A DNA stretch of 64,000 bases from Advenella kashmirensis W13003 (GCF_000506985.1 NZ_KI650980.1:372001-436000), one strand, 5' to 3'; positions 1 through 10,312 are shown, counted from the stretch's first letter. Program-made: numbers and translations. The notes: generated by a model not told the origin, from the letters alone.

Positions 1-1
1 T

Positions 2-295
2 TTTCTGGCCATTGGCAATATCGAGACCGCCCCCAGTGGTCGCGACCAGACCAGCCTGATTTTTGCCGTGCCCAACCGGGTGGGGGCAGTGTATGAAATG
101 ATCAGCCCCTTCGCGCGCAACGGCGTTTCCATGACCCGTTTCGAATCACGGCCGGCCCGTACGGGGCAGTGGGAGTATTATTTTTACGTTGACGTCCTGG
201 GGCATAGCTCTGACGAGAACGTTGCGCGGGCGCTGGAAGAGCTGAAACAGCAGTCCGCATTTTTCAAAATTCTGGGTTCCTACCCAATGCAATAG
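2..295 (+). CDS. pheA: Prephenate dehydratase (P-protein), C-terminal part only
   Basis: This is the 3' end of a gene that enters from the left edge. The reading frame starting at base 2 is open to the stop at 293-295. The 97 visible residues are an ACT regulatory domain: a beta strand rich in small hydrophobic residues, the loop NRVGAVYEMI, and the ESRP motif. ESRP is the phenylalanine-binding signature of prephenate dehydratase and of the bifunctional chorismate mutase/prephenate dehydratase. The enzyme makes phenylpyruvate and is feedback-inhibited by phenylalanine through this domain. hisC begins 12 bases downstream and tyrA and aroA follow, so it belongs to an aromatic amino acid operon. 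The catalytic part lies outside the window, so I cannot tell whether a mutase domain is fused. Confidence 0.9.
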   Translation, partial: FLAIGNIETAPSGRDQTSLIFAVPNRVGAVYEMISPFARNGVSMTRFESRPARTGQWEYYFYVDVLGHSSDENVARALEELKQQSAFFKILGSYPMQ

Positions 296-307
296 AAGGT
301 GATTTGA

Positions 308-1444
308 ATGTCTGGTGCCGCCAATACAGTCGGTATATGTAGTAATGTGAATGACATGATGCCTTATCAGGCGGGCAAGCCCATTGATGAGCTGGCGCGC
401 GAGTACGGGCTGGACCCGGCCAGCATCGTCAAGCTGGCCTCCAACGAAAACCCGCTGGGCATGCCCGAGTCTGCCCGTCAGGCCATTGCCGGGTTTCTGG
501 ACAGTGTGTCCGGGCAGGCGCTGGGTCGCTATCCCGATCCCAATGCCTTTTCACTCAAGCAGGCGCTGGCCACGCATTATCAGGTGCCGGCCGAATGGTT
601 GACTGTTGGCAACGGCTCCAACGATTTGCTCGAAATCATCTCACTTGCCATTCTGGACGAGCATGCGTCCTGCGTTTATGCGGAACACGCCTTTATTGTC
701 TATCAGCTGTCTACGCAGGCGCGCGGTGCGCGGCATATCAAGGTGCCGGCCGTCGATTACGGGCATGATCTGCAAGCCATGTTCGATGCCATTGCCGACG
801 ATACGCGACTGGTATTCATTGCGAATCCGAACAATCCGACAGGTACCTTCCATTCGGGCAAGGCCATCGGCCAGTTTGTCCAGAAAGTTCATGCTGCGTA
901 CGGCACGCGCGTAACGGTTGTTCTGGACGAAGCCTACAACGAATATCTGGACCCTGAACTGCGCTTTGACAGTGCACAACTGGTGCGGGAGTATCCCAAT
1001 CTGATCGTCGTGCGCACCTTTTCCAAGGCCTATGGCCTGGCGGGTGTGCGTATGGGTTTTGCGATTGCCCGCCCTGAAATGACCGACTACCTGAACCGCG
1101 TTCGCCAGCCGTTCAATGTCAATCTGCTGGCCCAGGTGGCTGCTATTGCGGCACTCAAGGACAAAGACTTTCTTGAGAAAACCTATGAGCTGAACCGGGA
1201 TGGCAAGCAGTGGCTTTGCGAACAGTTTGAGCAGATGGGACTGGCGTACGTGCCCAGCTATGGTAATTTTGTTCTTTTGCACGTTGGCGATGCGGCGGCG
1301 GTCAATACCGGCTTGCTGCAACGAGGCGTGATCGTGCGTCCCGTCATCGGCGACGGTTTACCGGAACATATGCGCATTTCCATTGGTCTGCCGCAGGAAA
1401 ACGCCCGGTTTATTACCGCGCTCAAAGAGGTGTTGGGCAAGTGA
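308..1444 (+). CDS. hisC: Histidinol-phosphate aminotransferase (HisC family)
   Basis: A class I/II PLP-dependent aminotransferase of 378 residues, the usual HisC length. Visible marks are the SNENPLG substrate loop near residue 45, the NPNNPTG motif near 175, DEAYNEY near 210 and the PLP-lysine motif TFSKAYGLAG near 240. HisC exchanges the amino group between histidinol phosphate and glutamate. The gene lies between pheA and tyrA, not in a his operon. In many beta-proteobacteria such a copy is thought to serve aromatic amino acid synthesis (prephenate or phenylpyruvate transamination); that is inference from position. The ATG has a GGTGAT-like ribosome site just upstream. The stop overlaps the tyrA start. 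Confidence 0.93.
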   Translation: MSGAANTVGICSNVNDMMPYQAGKPIDELAREYGLDPASIVKLASNENPLGMPESARQAIAGFLDSVSGQALGRYPDPNAFSLKQALATHYQVPAEWLTVGNGSNDLLEIISLAILDEHASCVYAEHAFIVYQLSTQARGARHIKVPAVDYGHDLQAMFDAIADDTRLVFIANPNNPTGTFHSGKAIGQFVQKVHAAYGTRVTVVLDEAYNEYLDPELRFDSAQLVREYPNLIVVRTFSKAYGLAGVRMGFAIARPEMTDYLNRVRQPFNVNLLAQVAAIAALKDKDFLEKTYELNRDGKQWLCEQFEQMGLAYVPSYGNFVLLHVGDAAAVNTGLLQRGVIVRPVIGDGLPEHMRISIGLPQENARFITALKEVLGK

Positions 1445-2340
1445 GTAGGTATCCCGCCGACACTGACGCGCAGGCGTTCAGGATTCCGGTTCTGGCCGTT
1501 GTCGGTGTCGGGCTGATCGGCGGTTCGCTGGCGCTCTCGCTCAAGCGCCATGGCGTGGCAGGCGAGGTGCTGGGCCTCAGTCATGATCCGGTCAGTCTTC
1601 AGAAGGCGCTCGAACTGGGTATTATCGACAGGGTGGCCGACTTCGAAGACATCGTGCAGGCTGATGTGGTTGTCGTGGCCACGCCCGTATCGGCGGTTGA
1701 GGCGGTATTCAAGGCGATCGTGCCTTTTTTGCAACCGCATGCGCTGCTGACTGATGTATGCAGTACCAAGCAACAGGTGATTGCGGTGGCTCGACGGGTA
1801 CTGGGTAAACGTATCGGGCAGTTTGTTCCCGGTCATCCGATTGCCGGAGCAGAAACATCGGGACCGCAGGCCGCGCAGGCGTTTCTGTATGAGCAGAAAC
1901 AGGTTATTCTGACGCCATTGCCGGAAAACCACCCTGAACAGACCGATTTGCTGACCCGCCTGTGGGAAGCCTGCGGCTCGACGGTGTGCATTCAGGATGC
2001 CGCCACGCATGACCGTATTTTTGCCTCGGTCAGCCATATGCCGCATTTTCTGTCCGCCCTCTATATGTACAGTCTGCTGGATGCGGATCAGGCCGATTTG
2101 AAATTGAAGTACGCCGGTAGCGGATTTCGGGATTTTACGCGGATCGCCGCCGGCGCGCCGATTATGTGGCGAGACATTTTTTCCAGCAATCGTGACTGCA
2201 TGCTTGAGGAAATCACCCGTTTTCAGCGCTGTCTGGAACAGGCCCGGCAACTGCTGGAAAGTAACAACACCGAAGCGTTCGAGGCATGGCTGACCGCAGC
2301 CGCCCAGGCGCGACGAGATTGGGAGAATTCACCAACATGA
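1441..2340 (+). CDS. tyrA: Prephenate dehydrogenase
   Basis: Oxidatively decarboxylates prephenate to 4-hydroxyphenylpyruvate for tyrosine synthesis. The 299-residue protein opens with a Rossmann dinucleotide loop GVGLIGGS at residues 22-29. It carries the HPIAGAE motif near 136, typical of TyrA active sites, and a helical C-terminal half with SHMPHFLSA. No chorismate mutase or ACT domain is fused. The start is GTG at 1441, overlapping the hisC stop as GTGA, a sign of translational coupling. The end overlaps the aroA start as ATGA. Confidence 0.93.
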   Translation: MSRYPADTDAQAFRIPVLAVVGVGLIGGSLALSLKRHGVAGEVLGLSHDPVSLQKALELGIIDRVADFEDIVQADVVVVATPVSAVEAVFKAIVPFLQPHALLTDVCSTKQQVIAVARRVLGKRIGQFVPGHPIAGAETSGPQAAQAFLYEQKQVILTPLPENHPEQTDLLTRLWEACGSTVCIQDAATHDRIFASVSHMPHFLSALYMYSLLDADQADLKLKYAGSGFRDFTRIAAGAPIMWRDIFSSNRDCMLEEITRFQRCLEQARQLLESNNTEAFEAWLTAAAQARRDWENSPT

Positions 2341-3671
2341 GCCAAGAGACACATTATCTGCCCCCGGCTGCCCTGGCCAGCGGGCAAATGACGTTGCCGG
2401 GTTCAAAGAGCATTTCCAACCGGGTGCTGCTGCTTGCCGCGCTGTCTGAAGGCAGCACGCGCATTGAGGGTCTGCTGGACTCGGACGATACGCGCGTCAT
2501 GCTGGCGGCCTTGCGTACCCTCGGGTTGCAGATTGATGATTGCGGGGACAACCAGGTCGTGGTGCACGGCAAAGGGCATTTTCCGCAAGCGCAGGCCGAT
2601 CTGTTCCTGGGTAATGCAGGTACGGCGTTTCGCCCTCTGACCGCGGCGCTGGCCGTAGCAGGCGGGCAGTATCGACTGCATGGCGTGCCGCGCATGCATG
2701 AACGCCCGGTCGGCGATCTGGTCACCGCCTTGCAGGCTATTGGCGCACAGATCAGCTATGAAGGGCAGGTTGGTTATCCCCCTTTGCAGATATCGCCCGG
2801 GCCGTTGCATATTGACGGCCCGATCCCTATTCAGGGCACCGTTTCCAGCCAGTTTCTGACCGCTTTTCTGATGGCTGCCCCCATGCTGGCGGCGAAAACC
2901 GGGCGGGACGTAGTGCTGCAGGTCCAGGGTGAGCTGATTTCCCGGCCCTATATCGCCATTACATTGCAATTGATGGCCCGCTTCGGCGTCAAGGTCGTCC
3001 AAGAGGACTGGCAGCGCTTCACCATCGCCGCCGATAGCCGGTATACGGCACCCGAAACCATCCATATCGAAGGCGATGCCTCCAGTGCCTCCTATTTTCT
3101 GGCACTGGGCCTGCTGGGCCAGGGTCCGGTACAGATCAATGGTGTCGGCCGGGACAGTATCCAGGGCGATATCGCCTTTGCGCACTTTATCGAACGGCTG
3201 GGCGCAAAAGTCACCTTCCGGGATCAGGCTCTGGTGGTCGAGCGTGCAGGCAGTGTCACCGAGCAGCCTTTGCCGGCGTTCGATGAAGATTTCAACCTGA
3301 TTCCGGATGCCGCCATGACCGCAGCCGTATTGGCGCTATATGCCGACGGCCCCTGCACGTTGCGCAATATCGCCAGCTGGCGCGTCAAGGAAACCGATCG
3401 CATTCATGCCATGCATACCGAGCTGAGCAAACTGGGTGCGACGGTCGCCTCGGGGCCCGACTGGATACGCATTACGCCGCCGGCCCCCGGCCAGTGGCAG
3501 ACCGCCAGTATCGGCACATACGATGACCACCGCATGGCAATGTGTTTCTCACTGGCGGTATTCGGCCCGGTCGGCGTCACGATTCTGGATCCGGGTTGCG
3601 TCAGCAAGACCTTTCCGGATTATTTCCAGGTGTATGCATCGTTGCTGGAGACGCAAAAGGTGGCATCATGA
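2337..3671 (+). CDS. aroA: 3-phosphoshikimate 1-carboxyvinyltransferase (EPSP synthase)
   Basis: Condenses shikimate 3-phosphate with phosphoenolpyruvate, the sixth shikimate step. The protein is 444 residues from the ATG at 2337, chosen because it overlaps the tyrA stop as ATGA and gives the family's usual N-terminus. An in-frame ATG at 2286 would add 17 residues inside tyrA. Marks include [10 protein letters not shown] near residue 20, [12 protein letters not shown] near 95 and the C-terminal KETDRI and DDHRMAM motifs. The residue pattern is that of a class I enzyme. The end overlaps cmk by four bases, so pheA-hisC-tyrA-aroA-cmk looks like one transcript. Confidence 0.95.
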   Translation: MSQETHYLPPAALASGQMTLPGSKSISNRVLLLAALSEGSTRIEGLLDSDDTRVMLAALRTLGLQIDDCGDNQVVVHGKGHFPQAQADLFLGNAGTAFRPLTAALAVAGGQYRLHGVPRMHERPVGDLVTALQAIGAQISYEGQVGYPPLQISPGPLHIDGPIPIQGTVSSQFLTAFLMAAPMLAAKTGRDVVLQVQGELISRPYIAITLQLMARFGVKVVQEDWQRFTIAADSRYTAPETIHIEGDASSASYFLALGLLGQGPVQINGVGRDSIQGDIAFAHFIERLGAKVTFRDQALVVERAGSVTEQPLPAFDEDFNLIPDAAMTAAVLALYADGPCTLRNIASWRVKETDRIHAMHTELSKLGATVASGPDWIRITPPAPGQWQTASIGTYDDHRMAMCFSLAVFGPVGVTILDPGCVSKTFPDYFQVYASLLETQKVAS

Positions 3672-4345
3672 ACGCTCAATTGCCGCAGGGTACAGTGCCG
3701 GTAATCGCAATCGACGGGCCGACCGCCTCCGGCAAGGGGACGGTGGCGGCCCGCGTGGCCGACGTGCTGGGCTGGACGGTGCTCGATAGTGGTGCACTAT
3801 ACCGACTGAGCGCACTGTCAGCCCTTAAAAAAGGCGTGGCCGACACGGATGAAAACGCCCTGGCCGACATCGCCCGCCAGCTGGACATCCGGTTCCAGGA
3901 CGGTAAAGTGTTGCTTGACAACGACGACGTGACCGAACAGTTGCGCCAGGAACACATTGGCGAGATGGCCTCCCGGATTGCGCCGCTGCCGCCCCTGCGC
4001 GATGCGCTGCTGGAGCGCCAGCGGGCGTTTCGGCAGGCTCCGGGGCTGGTTTGCGACGGGCGGGACATGGGCACGGTCGTCTTTCCCGATGCATCGCTCA
4101 AGATTTTCCTGGTTGCCGACGTCGACGCGCGTGCCCAAAGACGCTATAACCAGTTGATCGAAAAAGGTTTTTCTGCTAATCTTGGCGACTTGTTGAAAGA
4201 CTTGAAGACACGCGATGATCGGGATCAGAACCGGTCCGTGGCTCCGCTTAAGCCGGCAGCCGACGCCATCATTGTAGATTCTTCCGGTCTGGATATCAGT
4301 CAGACGGTGGATCGCATCCTCACACATTGGCGCAATCTGGGCTGA
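3668..4345 (+). CDS. cmk: Cytidylate kinase
   Basis: Phosphorylates CMP and dCMP with ATP. The 225-residue protein has a P-loop GPTASGKGT near residues 17-25, a DSGALYR motif near 40 and the [14 protein letters not shown] stretch that binds CMP. The ATG at 3668 overlaps the aroA stop as ATGA. An upstream in-frame start at 3542 would run through aroA and add residues not seen in the family. rpsA follows after 255 bases; cmk-rpsA order is conserved in many Gram-negative bacteria. Confidence 0.95.
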   Translation: MNAQLPQGTVPVIAIDGPTASGKGTVAARVADVLGWTVLDSGALYRLSALSALKKGVADTDENALADIARQLDIRFQDGKVLLDNDDVTEQLRQEHIGEMASRIAPLPPLRDALLERQRAFRQAPGLVCDGRDMGTVVFPDASLKIFLVADVDARAQRRYNQLIEKGFSANLGDLLKDLKTRDDRDQNRSVAPLKPAADAIIVDSSGLDISQTVDRILTHWRNLG

Positions 4346-4372
4346 TGTCACCAGGCAGCGCCACCCAAAGTG

Positions 4373-4429
4373 CAGTTTTTGTTCCAAAAAACGGTTTTTA
4401 TTCCAAAAAGCGGTTTTTATTCCAAAAAG
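4373..4429 (+). repeat. Three tandem 19-base repeats in the rpsA leader region
   Basis: Three head-to-tail copies of about CGGTTTTTATTCCAAAAAG sit at 4373-4391 (slightly diverged), 4392-4410 and 4411-4429. The last two are identical. Each unit is nearly self-complementary (T5...A5), so the RNA could form short A/U hairpins. The repeats fill the gap between cmk and rpsA, about 170 bases before the rpsA start. They could belong to the leader through which S1 controls its own synthesis, or be simple slippage expansion; the sequence does not decide. Confidence 0.75.
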
Positions 4430-4600
4430 CAGTAAGGTTCGACAGCCAGGGCAAACCGGCAGGTTCTGCGTTGCTGTCGTTCATCAGGGCTTTCGTTTCA
4501 TTCGGACGAAAGAATTTTTCCACTCCGCCGCGGCAGCCTGTTTTGTTGCCAAAGCGTGTTTTTAAGGCCAGGAGACCGTGACGGTCCCGGGATTTTTCTA

Positions 4601-6313
4601 ATGTCATCCATTTCTTTACAAGACGCCACTGGTGGCGAAAGCTTTGCCGATCTGTTCGCTCAAAGCGTAAAAAACCAGGATATGAAATCAGGTGAAGTGA
4701 TTTCAGCCGAAGTGGTCCGTGTCGATCACAACTTTGTCGTTGTTAATGCGGGATTGAAGTCTGAATCTCTCATCCCCCTCGAAGAATTCCTGAATGATCA
4801 GGGCGAACTGGAAGTGACCGAAGGCGACTTCGTTTCCGTTGCCATTGATTCACTCGAAAACGGTTACGGCGACACCATCCTGTCCCGTGATCGTGCAAAA
4901 CGCCTGTCTGCATGGCTGTCACTCGAAAAAGCACTCGAGTCCGGCGAAATGGTCACTGGCACCATCACTGGCAAAGTGAAGGGCGGCCTGACTGTCATGA
5001 CTAACGGCATTCGCGCTTTCCTGCCTGGTTCACTGGTTGATCTGCGTCCTGTCAAGGATACAACTCCCTATGAAGGCAAAACGATGGAGTTCAAGGTTAT
5101 CAAACTCGATCGTAAACGCAACAACGTCGTTCTCTCACGTCGCTCCGTCCTGGAAGTGAACATGGGCGAAGAGCGCCAGAAACTGCTGGAAAACCTGCAG
5201 GAAGGCGCTGTCGTAACCGGTGTGGTCAAAAATATCACCGATTACGGTGCATTCGTCGACCTGGGCGGTATCGATGGTCTGCTGCACATTACCGACATGG
5301 CATGGCGTCGCGTGCGTCACCCATCCGAAGTGCTGTCCGTTGGTCAGGAAGTCCAGGCCAAGGTTCTGAAGTTCGACCAGGAAAAAAGCCGTGTTTCCCT
5401 GGGTGTCAAACAGCTTGGCGAAGACCCATGGGTCGGTCTGGCTCGTCGTTACCCGCAAGGTACACGTCTGTTCGGTAAAGTCACCAACCTCACCGATTAC
5501 GGTGCATTCGTTGAAGTCGAAACCGGTATCGAAGGTCTGGTACACGTTTCTGAAATGGACTGGACCAACAAGAACGTTGACCCACGTAAAGTGGTCAGCC
5601 TGGGCGAAGAAGTCGAAGTCATGGTTCTGGAAATTGACGAAGACCGTCGTCGTATTTCGCTGGGCATGAAACAGTGCCGTGCGAACCCATGGGAAGATTT
5701 TGCCACCAACTTCAAACGTGGTGACAAAGTTCATGGCGCGATCAAATCCATTACAGACTTTGGCGTATTCATCGGTCTGCCTGGCGGCATCGATGGCCTG
5801 GTTCACCTGTCTGATCTGTCCTGGACAGACTCTGGCGAAGAAGCTGTGCGTAACTTCAAGAAAGGCGACGAGATTGATGCCGTGGTTCTGGCCATCGATA
5901 CCGACAAAGAGCGCATTTCTCTGGGTATCAAACAGCTCGAAGGCGATCCGTTCAACAACTACGTTGCAACAAACGACAAGGGCGCAGTTGTTCCTGGCGT
6001 GATCAAATCTGTTGAAGCCAAGGGTGCGGTTGTGACCCTGTCTCTGGATGTCGAAGGCTATCTGCGCGCATCTGAAATTTCAGCCGGCCGTGTCGAAGAT
6101 GCCACGACTGTCCTGAAAGAAGGCGAGAACATTGAAGCCATGATCCTGAACGTTGATCGCAAGGCACGTTCAATCCAGCTGTCGATCAAGGCACGTGACA
6201 ATGCTGAAACAGCAGGTGCACTGCAACGCATGAGCGATACCAGTGCATCTTCCGGTACGACTAACCTGGGTGCTTTGCTCAAGGCGAAGCTTGACCAAGC
6301 TAAAGACGATTAA
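4601..6313 (+). CDS. rpsA: 30S ribosomal protein S1
   Basis: S1 binds mRNA at the small subunit and helps initiation on weak ribosome sites. The 570-residue product has the expected six S1/OB-fold repeats. The canonical repeats show the [18 protein letters not shown] pattern, with clear copies near residues 205, 290, 380 and 465. The start ATG at 4601 gives the standard N-terminus ([12 protein letters not shown]); a longer frame from 4556 is unlikely. Codon use is more biased than in the neighbours, as expected of an abundant protein. ihfB follows after three bases, matching the conserved rpsA-ihfB pair. Confidence 0.97.
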   Translation: MSSISLQDATGGESFADLFAQSVKNQDMKSGEVISAEVVRVDHNFVVVNAGLKSESLIPLEEFLNDQGELEVTEGDFVSVAIDSLENGYGDTILSRDRAKRLSAWLSLEKALESGEMVTGTITGKVKGGLTVMTNGIRAFLPGSLVDLRPVKDTTPYEGKTMEFKVIKLDRKRNNVVLSRRSVLEVNMGEERQKLLENLQEGAVVTGVVKNITDYGAFVDLGGIDGLLHITDMAWRRVRHPSEVLSVGQEVQAKVLKFDQEKSRVSLGVKQLGEDPWVGLARRYPQGTRLFGKVTNLTDYGAFVEVETGIEGLVHVSEMDWTNKNVDPRKVVSLGEEVEVMVLEIDEDRRRISLGMKQCRANPWEDFATNFKRGDKVHGAIKSITDFGVFIGLPGGIDGLVHLSDLSWTDSGEEAVRNFKKGDEIDAVVLAIDTDKERISLGIKQLEGDPFNNYVATNDKGAVVPGVIKSVEAKGAVVTLSLDVEGYLRASEISAGRVEDATTVLKEGENIEAMILNVDRKARSIQLSIKARDNAETAGALQRMSDTSASSGTTNLGALLKAKLDQAKDD

Positions 6314-6316
6314 GCT

Positions 6317-6679
6317 GTGACTAAATCAGAGTTGATTGAAGCACTAGCGGCAAGCTACCCCCAGCTTGCCGCCCGTGACACCGACTTCGCAGTCAAAACG
6401 ATGCTCGATGCCATGACCGTGGCTTTATCAAAAGGTCAGCGCATTGAAATTCGCGGTTTTGGCAGCTTCTCGCTGTCAACGCGTGCTCCACGGGTTGGAC
6501 GCAATCCCAAGTCTGGCGAACAGGTGATGGTACCCGGCAAACGGGTGCCTCACTTCAAGGCAGGCAAGGAACTGCGCGAGCGCGTTGATTCTGTTTTTAC
6601 CTCTGCTGCCGATACGAAGCAGGATACATCCGAAGAGGGGCATTTTGACGCTCAGGCGATCAAGGTTGCCAATCTCTGA
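6317..6679 (+). CDS. ihfB: Integration host factor beta subunit, with C-terminal tail
   Basis: DNA-bending architectural protein that pairs with IHF-alpha. Translation starts at GTG 6317, three bases after rpsA. The core (residues 1-95) shows the HU/IHF fold with [10 protein letters not shown] near residue 42 and the beta-arm motif [12 protein letters not shown] that enters the minor groove. The protein is 120 residues, whereas most IhfB proteins are about 94-105. The extra C-terminal tail is polar and acidic (near [10 protein letters not shown]). A strong terminator follows, closing the rpsA-ihfB unit. Confidence 0.94.
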   Translation: MTKSELIEALAASYPQLAARDTDFAVKTMLDAMTVALSKGQRIEIRGFGSFSLSTRAPRVGRNPKSGEQVMVPGKRVPHFKAGKELRERVDSVFTSAADTKQDTSEEGHFDAQAIKVANL

Positions 6680-6713
6680 TCTGTCCCGAGAAATCTTCGT
6701 TTCAGGTTGTCTT

Positions 6714-6742
6714 AAAACCCCGATTGCAAAATCGGGGTTTTT
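6714..6742 (+). terminator. Rho-independent terminator after ihfB
   Basis: A perfect 12-base-pair stem pairs AAAACCCCGATT (6714-6725) with AATCGGGGTTTT (6730-6741). The loop is four bases and the stem ends in a T run. It separates rpsA-ihfB from lapA-lapB. Confidence 0.93.
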
Positions 6743-6801
6743 GCTTTTTGGGCCCCAATTCGCATTACAATGGCGGGTAAATCAATTTCAGGAGCAGGCT
6801 G

Positions 6802-7179
6802 ATGCGTTATCTTGTCTGGGCATTGCGAATCGTACTCTTTCTATTGGTACTTTTATTTGCACTCAAAAATACCGATCCGGTTACGGTCCGCTTTTTTGGC
6901 GACTATGTTTTTGCTGGCGTACCACTCATCGTGGTGCTGCTGTTGGCGTTTTTTGTCGGCGCGCTTTTTGCATGGCTGGTCAGCATTCCCACCCGGGTGC
7001 GTAAAACCCGGGAGGTCAGTCGCCTGAAAGGGGAGGTGGATCGCCTTAACCGCGATGTGGCCGATACGCGCCAATCACTCAATGCACTCAAGGCAGAAGA
7101 ATTGCGCCTGCGTAGTACAGTGCCGGCCAGCGGTAGCGCTTTGCAAACGCCTGTTCGGGAGACCGCTGTTGGACTTTGA
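6802..7179 (+). CDS. lapA: LapA family inner membrane protein (DUF1049)
   Basis: A 125-residue protein with two hydrophobic helices (about residues 5-25 and 40-65). A positively charged turn and a short cytoplasmic coiled-coil follow (KGEVDRLNRDVADTRQSL, about 80-105). This is the LapA/YciS layout. LapA partners LapB in controlling LpxC turnover and lipopolysaccharide assembly at the inner membrane. The ATG at 6802 is preceded by CAGGAGCAG. The 3' end overlaps the proposed lapB start, so the two are probably translated together, and the heptose genes follow. Confidence 0.85.
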   Translation: MRYLVWALRIVLFLLVLLFALKNTDPVTVRFFGDYVFAGVPLIVVLLLAFFVGALFAWLVSIPTRVRKTREVSRLKGEVDRLNRDVADTRQSLNALKAEELRLRSTVPASGSALQTPVRETAVGL

Positions 7180-8389
7180 AGCCTGGTGGCTGATTCTGAT
7201 TCCCATTCTGTTCGGGCTGGGATGGATTGCAGCCAAAGTAGATGTAAGGCAGCTGGTTTCTGAAAGCAGGAACTTGCCCGACTCTTATTTCCGCGGACTC
7301 AATTTTCTGCTGAATGAAGATCACGACAAGGCGATAGATGCCTTTATCGAAGTGGCCAAGCTCGATTCTGAAACAACCGAGCTGCACTTTGCCCTGGGCA
7401 GTCTGTTTCGTCGGCGCGGAGAAATCGAACGCGCCATCCGGGTTCATCAAAGCCTGCTGTCGCGCTCAGATCTGCCTCGTGCAGACAGAGAGCATGCCTT
7501 GCATGAAATCGCCCAGGACTACTTCAAGGCAGGCATGTTTGATCGTGCCGAAAACGCTTTCAAGGAAGTGCAGAATACAAGTTATGGCGTGTCGGCGACC
7601 CGCGCGCTGATTCGTATCTACGAAGCCGAGCATGATTGGGAAAAGGCAATCGCGGTGGCCGCGCGCCTGCGCGAACTGACCGATGAGCCACTGCCTCAGC
7701 AGGTGCACTATCATTGCGAACGGGCCCAGTCGGCACTGACGGCCAAAGAGCCGGATTTTGCCCGTGTTGATGCCGAATTGAATGCCGCTGAACGTGAAGC
7801 GGCACAATCCACAGGACCGGCCGCGTCGCAGGCTTCCTACGCCCGTATCGCCATGTTGCGTGCGTACCTGGCCCGGCGCCTTGGCGATGGCAAGACAGAA
7901 CGCCAATGGCTGCTCTCGGCACTGGAGCGCGCGCCCGAGTTTGCGGGCCTGGTGGCGCGGCAGATCATGGATAATTTCGAAGCGACGGGTGAAACCGAAC
8001 AGGCCGTTAACCTGCTGCGGGATCACTACTTTGCACATCCTTCGCTGGATGTGTTTGAAGTGGTGTTCGCCGCTCTGCGTGAACAGGGTTTTGCGCCTGC
8101 CTGGCAGTTTGCCCAGGAGTCGCTGCGGCAGCATCCGTCGTTGCTGGGCTTTGACAAGGTGCTCAACAGCGAATTGACGCATGAGCAGGGTTCGGGCGAA
8201 CAGGGCGAACTGCAACAGCGCATGCCTGATCTGGACCTTGGCCTGTTGCGGGCCATGATCGACAAACATACCCGCCGTTTAGACAAATACGCTTGCCGGG
8301 TCTGCGGATTCCAGGCGCAGACCTATTACTGGCAATGCCCCGGGTGTAACTCCTGGGAAAGTTATTCGCCACGCCGTCCCGAGGAATAG
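7169..8389 (+). CDS. lapB: Lipopolysaccharide assembly protein B (TPR plus rubredoxin-type metal site)
   Basis: A 406-residue LapB/YciM homologue. An N-terminal membrane helix (AWWLILIPILFGLGW) is followed by TPR helices (about 60-360). The C-terminus has a four-cysteine knuckle, CRVCG...CPGC, that binds iron or zinc. LapB acts as adaptor for FtsH-dependent LpxC degradation and scaffolds LPS enzymes. I take TTG at 7169 as start: GGGAG lies seven bases upstream, the helix begins at once as in LapB proteins, and it overlaps lapA by 11 bases. An ATG at 7055 in frame would add 38 non-homologous residues read through lapA. Confidence 0.88.
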   Translation: MDFEAWWLILIPILFGLGWIAAKVDVRQLVSESRNLPDSYFRGLNFLLNEDHDKAIDAFIEVAKLDSETTELHFALGSLFRRRGEIERAIRVHQSLLSRSDLPRADREHALHEIAQDYFKAGMFDRAENAFKEVQNTSYGVSATRALIRIYEAEHDWEKAIAVAARLRELTDEPLPQQVHYHCERAQSALTAKEPDFARVDAELNAAEREAAQSTGPAASQASYARIAMLRAYLARRLGDGKTERQWLLSALERAPEFAGLVARQIMDNFEATGETEQAVNLLRDHYFAHPSLDVFEVVFAALREQGFAPAWQFAQESLRQHPSLLGFDKVLNSELTHEQGSGEQGELQQRMPDLDLGLLRAMIDKHTRRLDKYACRVCGFQAQTYYWQCPGCNSWESYSPRRPEE

Positions 8390-8393
8390 TCGT

Positions 8394-9323
8394 ATGCCGA
8401 AGTTTCCAATTGAAAAAATCAGTCAGATCCGGGTGCTGGTGGTGGGCGATGTGATGCTTGACCGTTACTGGTTTGGTGAAGTCGACCGTATTTCACCCGA
8501 AGCGCCCGTGCCGGTGGTCAGGGTTGCCAAACGGGAAGACCGTCTTGGCGGCGGCGCCAACGTGGCAAGAAACATTGTCGCCCTGGGCGGGCAGGTGACC
8601 CTGCTGGGCATCGTCGGTGACGACGAAGCGGGCCAGCAGATTGCCAGACTGGCAGACGAAGGTGGCATTCGTGCCCAGCTGCTGCCCGATCCCCAGATGC
8701 ATACCACATTGAAAATGCGCGTGCTTGGCCGTCAGCAGCAATTGATTCGGATTGATTTTGATTATCTGCCCGGCGAACAAACCCTGCAGAATCTGGAGCA
8801 GCATTACCAGCGGCTGCTGGACGAACACGACATCGTTGTGTTGTCTGATTATGCAAAAGGCGTGCTGACCCATTGCGCGCCGCTGATCGAGATGGCCCGT
8901 AAGCGCGACAAGCCGGTTCTGGTAGACCCCAAGGGCGACGAATACGATCGTTACACCGGCGCGAGCCTGATTTCGCCCAATCGCATTGAAATGCAGCAGG
9001 CGGTGGGCAAGTGGAAAACCGAAGACGAGCTGACCCGTTCAGCGCAGGCGCTGCGCCAGCGGCTGGAGCTGGAAGCGCTGCTGATCACGCGATCTGAACA
9101 GGGCATGACGCTGTATACCGAAGCGGGGCGGTTCCATGTCGATGCCGCTGCCCATGAGGTGTTTGACGTATCGGGTGCCGGCGACACCGTTCTGGCCACG
9201 ATGGCCGTGACCCGCGCCGCCGGACTGGACTGGCAGCAGTCTGTCGAATGGGCGAACAAGGCTGGTGGTATAGTAGTAGGTAAACTGGGCACATCTATTG
9301 TAAGTGCAGAGGAATTGACATGA
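8394..9323 (+). CDS. hldA: D-glycero-beta-D-manno-heptose-7-phosphate kinase
   Basis: A PfkB/ribokinase-family kinase of 309 residues that phosphorylates heptose 7-phosphate at C1 for LPS inner core synthesis. It corresponds to the N-terminal domain of E. coli HldE (RfaE). The cytidylyl/adenylyltransferase domain is absent, as expected where hldA and hldC are separate genes. Marks are GDVMLDRYW near residue 18, [11 protein letters not shown] near 50, [10 protein letters not shown] near 178 and the catalytic PfkB signature VSGAGDT near 260. It starts four bases after lapB and overlaps hldD as ATGA. Confidence 0.93.
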   Translation: MPKFPIEKISQIRVLVVGDVMLDRYWFGEVDRISPEAPVPVVRVAKREDRLGGGANVARNIVALGGQVTLLGIVGDDEAGQQIARLADEGGIRAQLLPDPQMHTTLKMRVLGRQQQLIRIDFDYLPGEQTLQNLEQHYQRLLDEHDIVVLSDYAKGVLTHCAPLIEMARKRDKPVLVDPKGDEYDRYTGASLISPNRIEMQQAVGKWKTEDELTRSAQALRQRLELEALLITRSEQGMTLYTEAGRFHVDAAAHEVFDVSGAGDTVLATMAVTRAAGLDWQQSVEWANKAGGIVVGKLGTSIVSAEELT

Positions 9324-10312
9324 TTATCGTAACCGGCGCCGCCGGCTTTATCGGCAGCAATCTCGTTCGTGGCCTGAACAACAGGGGCATCACGGATATC
9401 CTGGCGGTCGACGACCTGACCGATGGTGACAAATTCGTCAATCTGCGCTCGGGCGTCATTGCCGACTATATGGACAAAGACGAATTTCGTACCCGCATCA
9501 ACAATGGTCAGTTTGGTCCTGTCACGGCCATCTTCCATCAGGGGGCATGTTCGGACACCACCGAGCGTAATGGCCGGTACATGATGGATAACAATTACCG
9601 GGTCACCCTGGAATTATTCAATTTCTGTCAGGCACGCAGCATTCCCTTCATCTACGCCTCGTCCGCCGCTGTGTATGGCGCCGGGCCAGACTATGTTGAA
9701 GCGCTGGAGAACGAAAAGCCGCTGAATGTTTACGGCTACTCAAAGTTTCTGTTTGACCAGGTCGTGCGCCAGCGTTTTGAGCATCGTACTGCGCAGGTCG
9801 TGGGGTTGCGCTATTTCAATGTGTATGGTCCCAACGAACAGCACAAGGGGCGCATGGCCTCGGTTGCTTTTCATAATATGAACCAGTTCCTTGCCGAAGG
9901 ACATGTACGCTTGTTTGGCGGCTGGGACGGCTATGAAGACGGCGGACAGCGACGCGACTTTATTTCGGTGGACGACGTCGTGGCGGTCAACCTGTTTTTC
10001 CTGGATCATCCGGAACAATCGGGTATTTTCAATTGCGGTACCGGGCGTGCACAACCCTTTAATGATATTGCCTGCGCGGTCGTCAATACACTGCGCGAAG
10101 AAAGAAATGAAGCGCGCCTGTCGCTCGACGCTCTGGTGCGTGAAGGCCTGATCCGTTACATTCCGTTCCCGGATGATCTGAAAGGGCGCTATCAGAGCTT
10201 CACGCAGGCCGATACGACCCAATTGCGTGCCGCAGGTTTCGATGCCGATATGTACGACGTAGAGCGCGGCGTGTCGCAGTATGTCAGAACGCTCAGGAAG
10301 CGTATAGCCTAG
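9320..10312 (+). CDS. hldD: ADP-L-glycero-D-manno-heptose 6-epimerase
   Basis: Short-chain dehydrogenase-type epimerase (330 residues) that converts ADP-D-glycero- to ADP-L-glycero-D-manno-heptose, the last step before heptose enters the LPS core. It shows the nucleotide loop GAAGFIGSN at residues 6-14, a Ser-rich SSAAVYG motif near 116 and the catalytic YxxxK as YGYSKFLFD near 138. RYFNVYGP near 175 is typical of the HldD group. The ATGA overlap with hldA and the same pathway make an LPS core pair downstream of lapAB. Confidence 0.95.
   Translation: MIIVTGAAGFIGSNLVRGLNNRGITDILAVDDLTDGDKFVNLRSGVIADYMDKDEFRTRINNGQFGPVTAIFHQGACSDTTERNGRYMMDNNYRVTLELFNFCQARSIPFIYASSAAVYGAGPDYVEALENEKPLNVYGYSKFLFDQVVRQRFEHRTAQVVGLRYFNVYGPNEQHKGRMASVAFHNMNQFLAEGHVRLFGGWDGYEDGGQRRDFISVDDVVAVNLFFLDHPEQSGIFNCGTGRAQPFNDIACAVVNTLREERNEARLSLDALVREGLIRYIPFPDDLKGRYQSFTQADTTQLRAAGFDADMYDVERGVSQYVRTLRKRIA

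Noticed and set aside
1258-2250. 330-residue minus-strand frame across hisC and tyrA
   Set aside because: Shadow of two well-supported overlapping genes; composition is antisense-like and there is no ribosome site.
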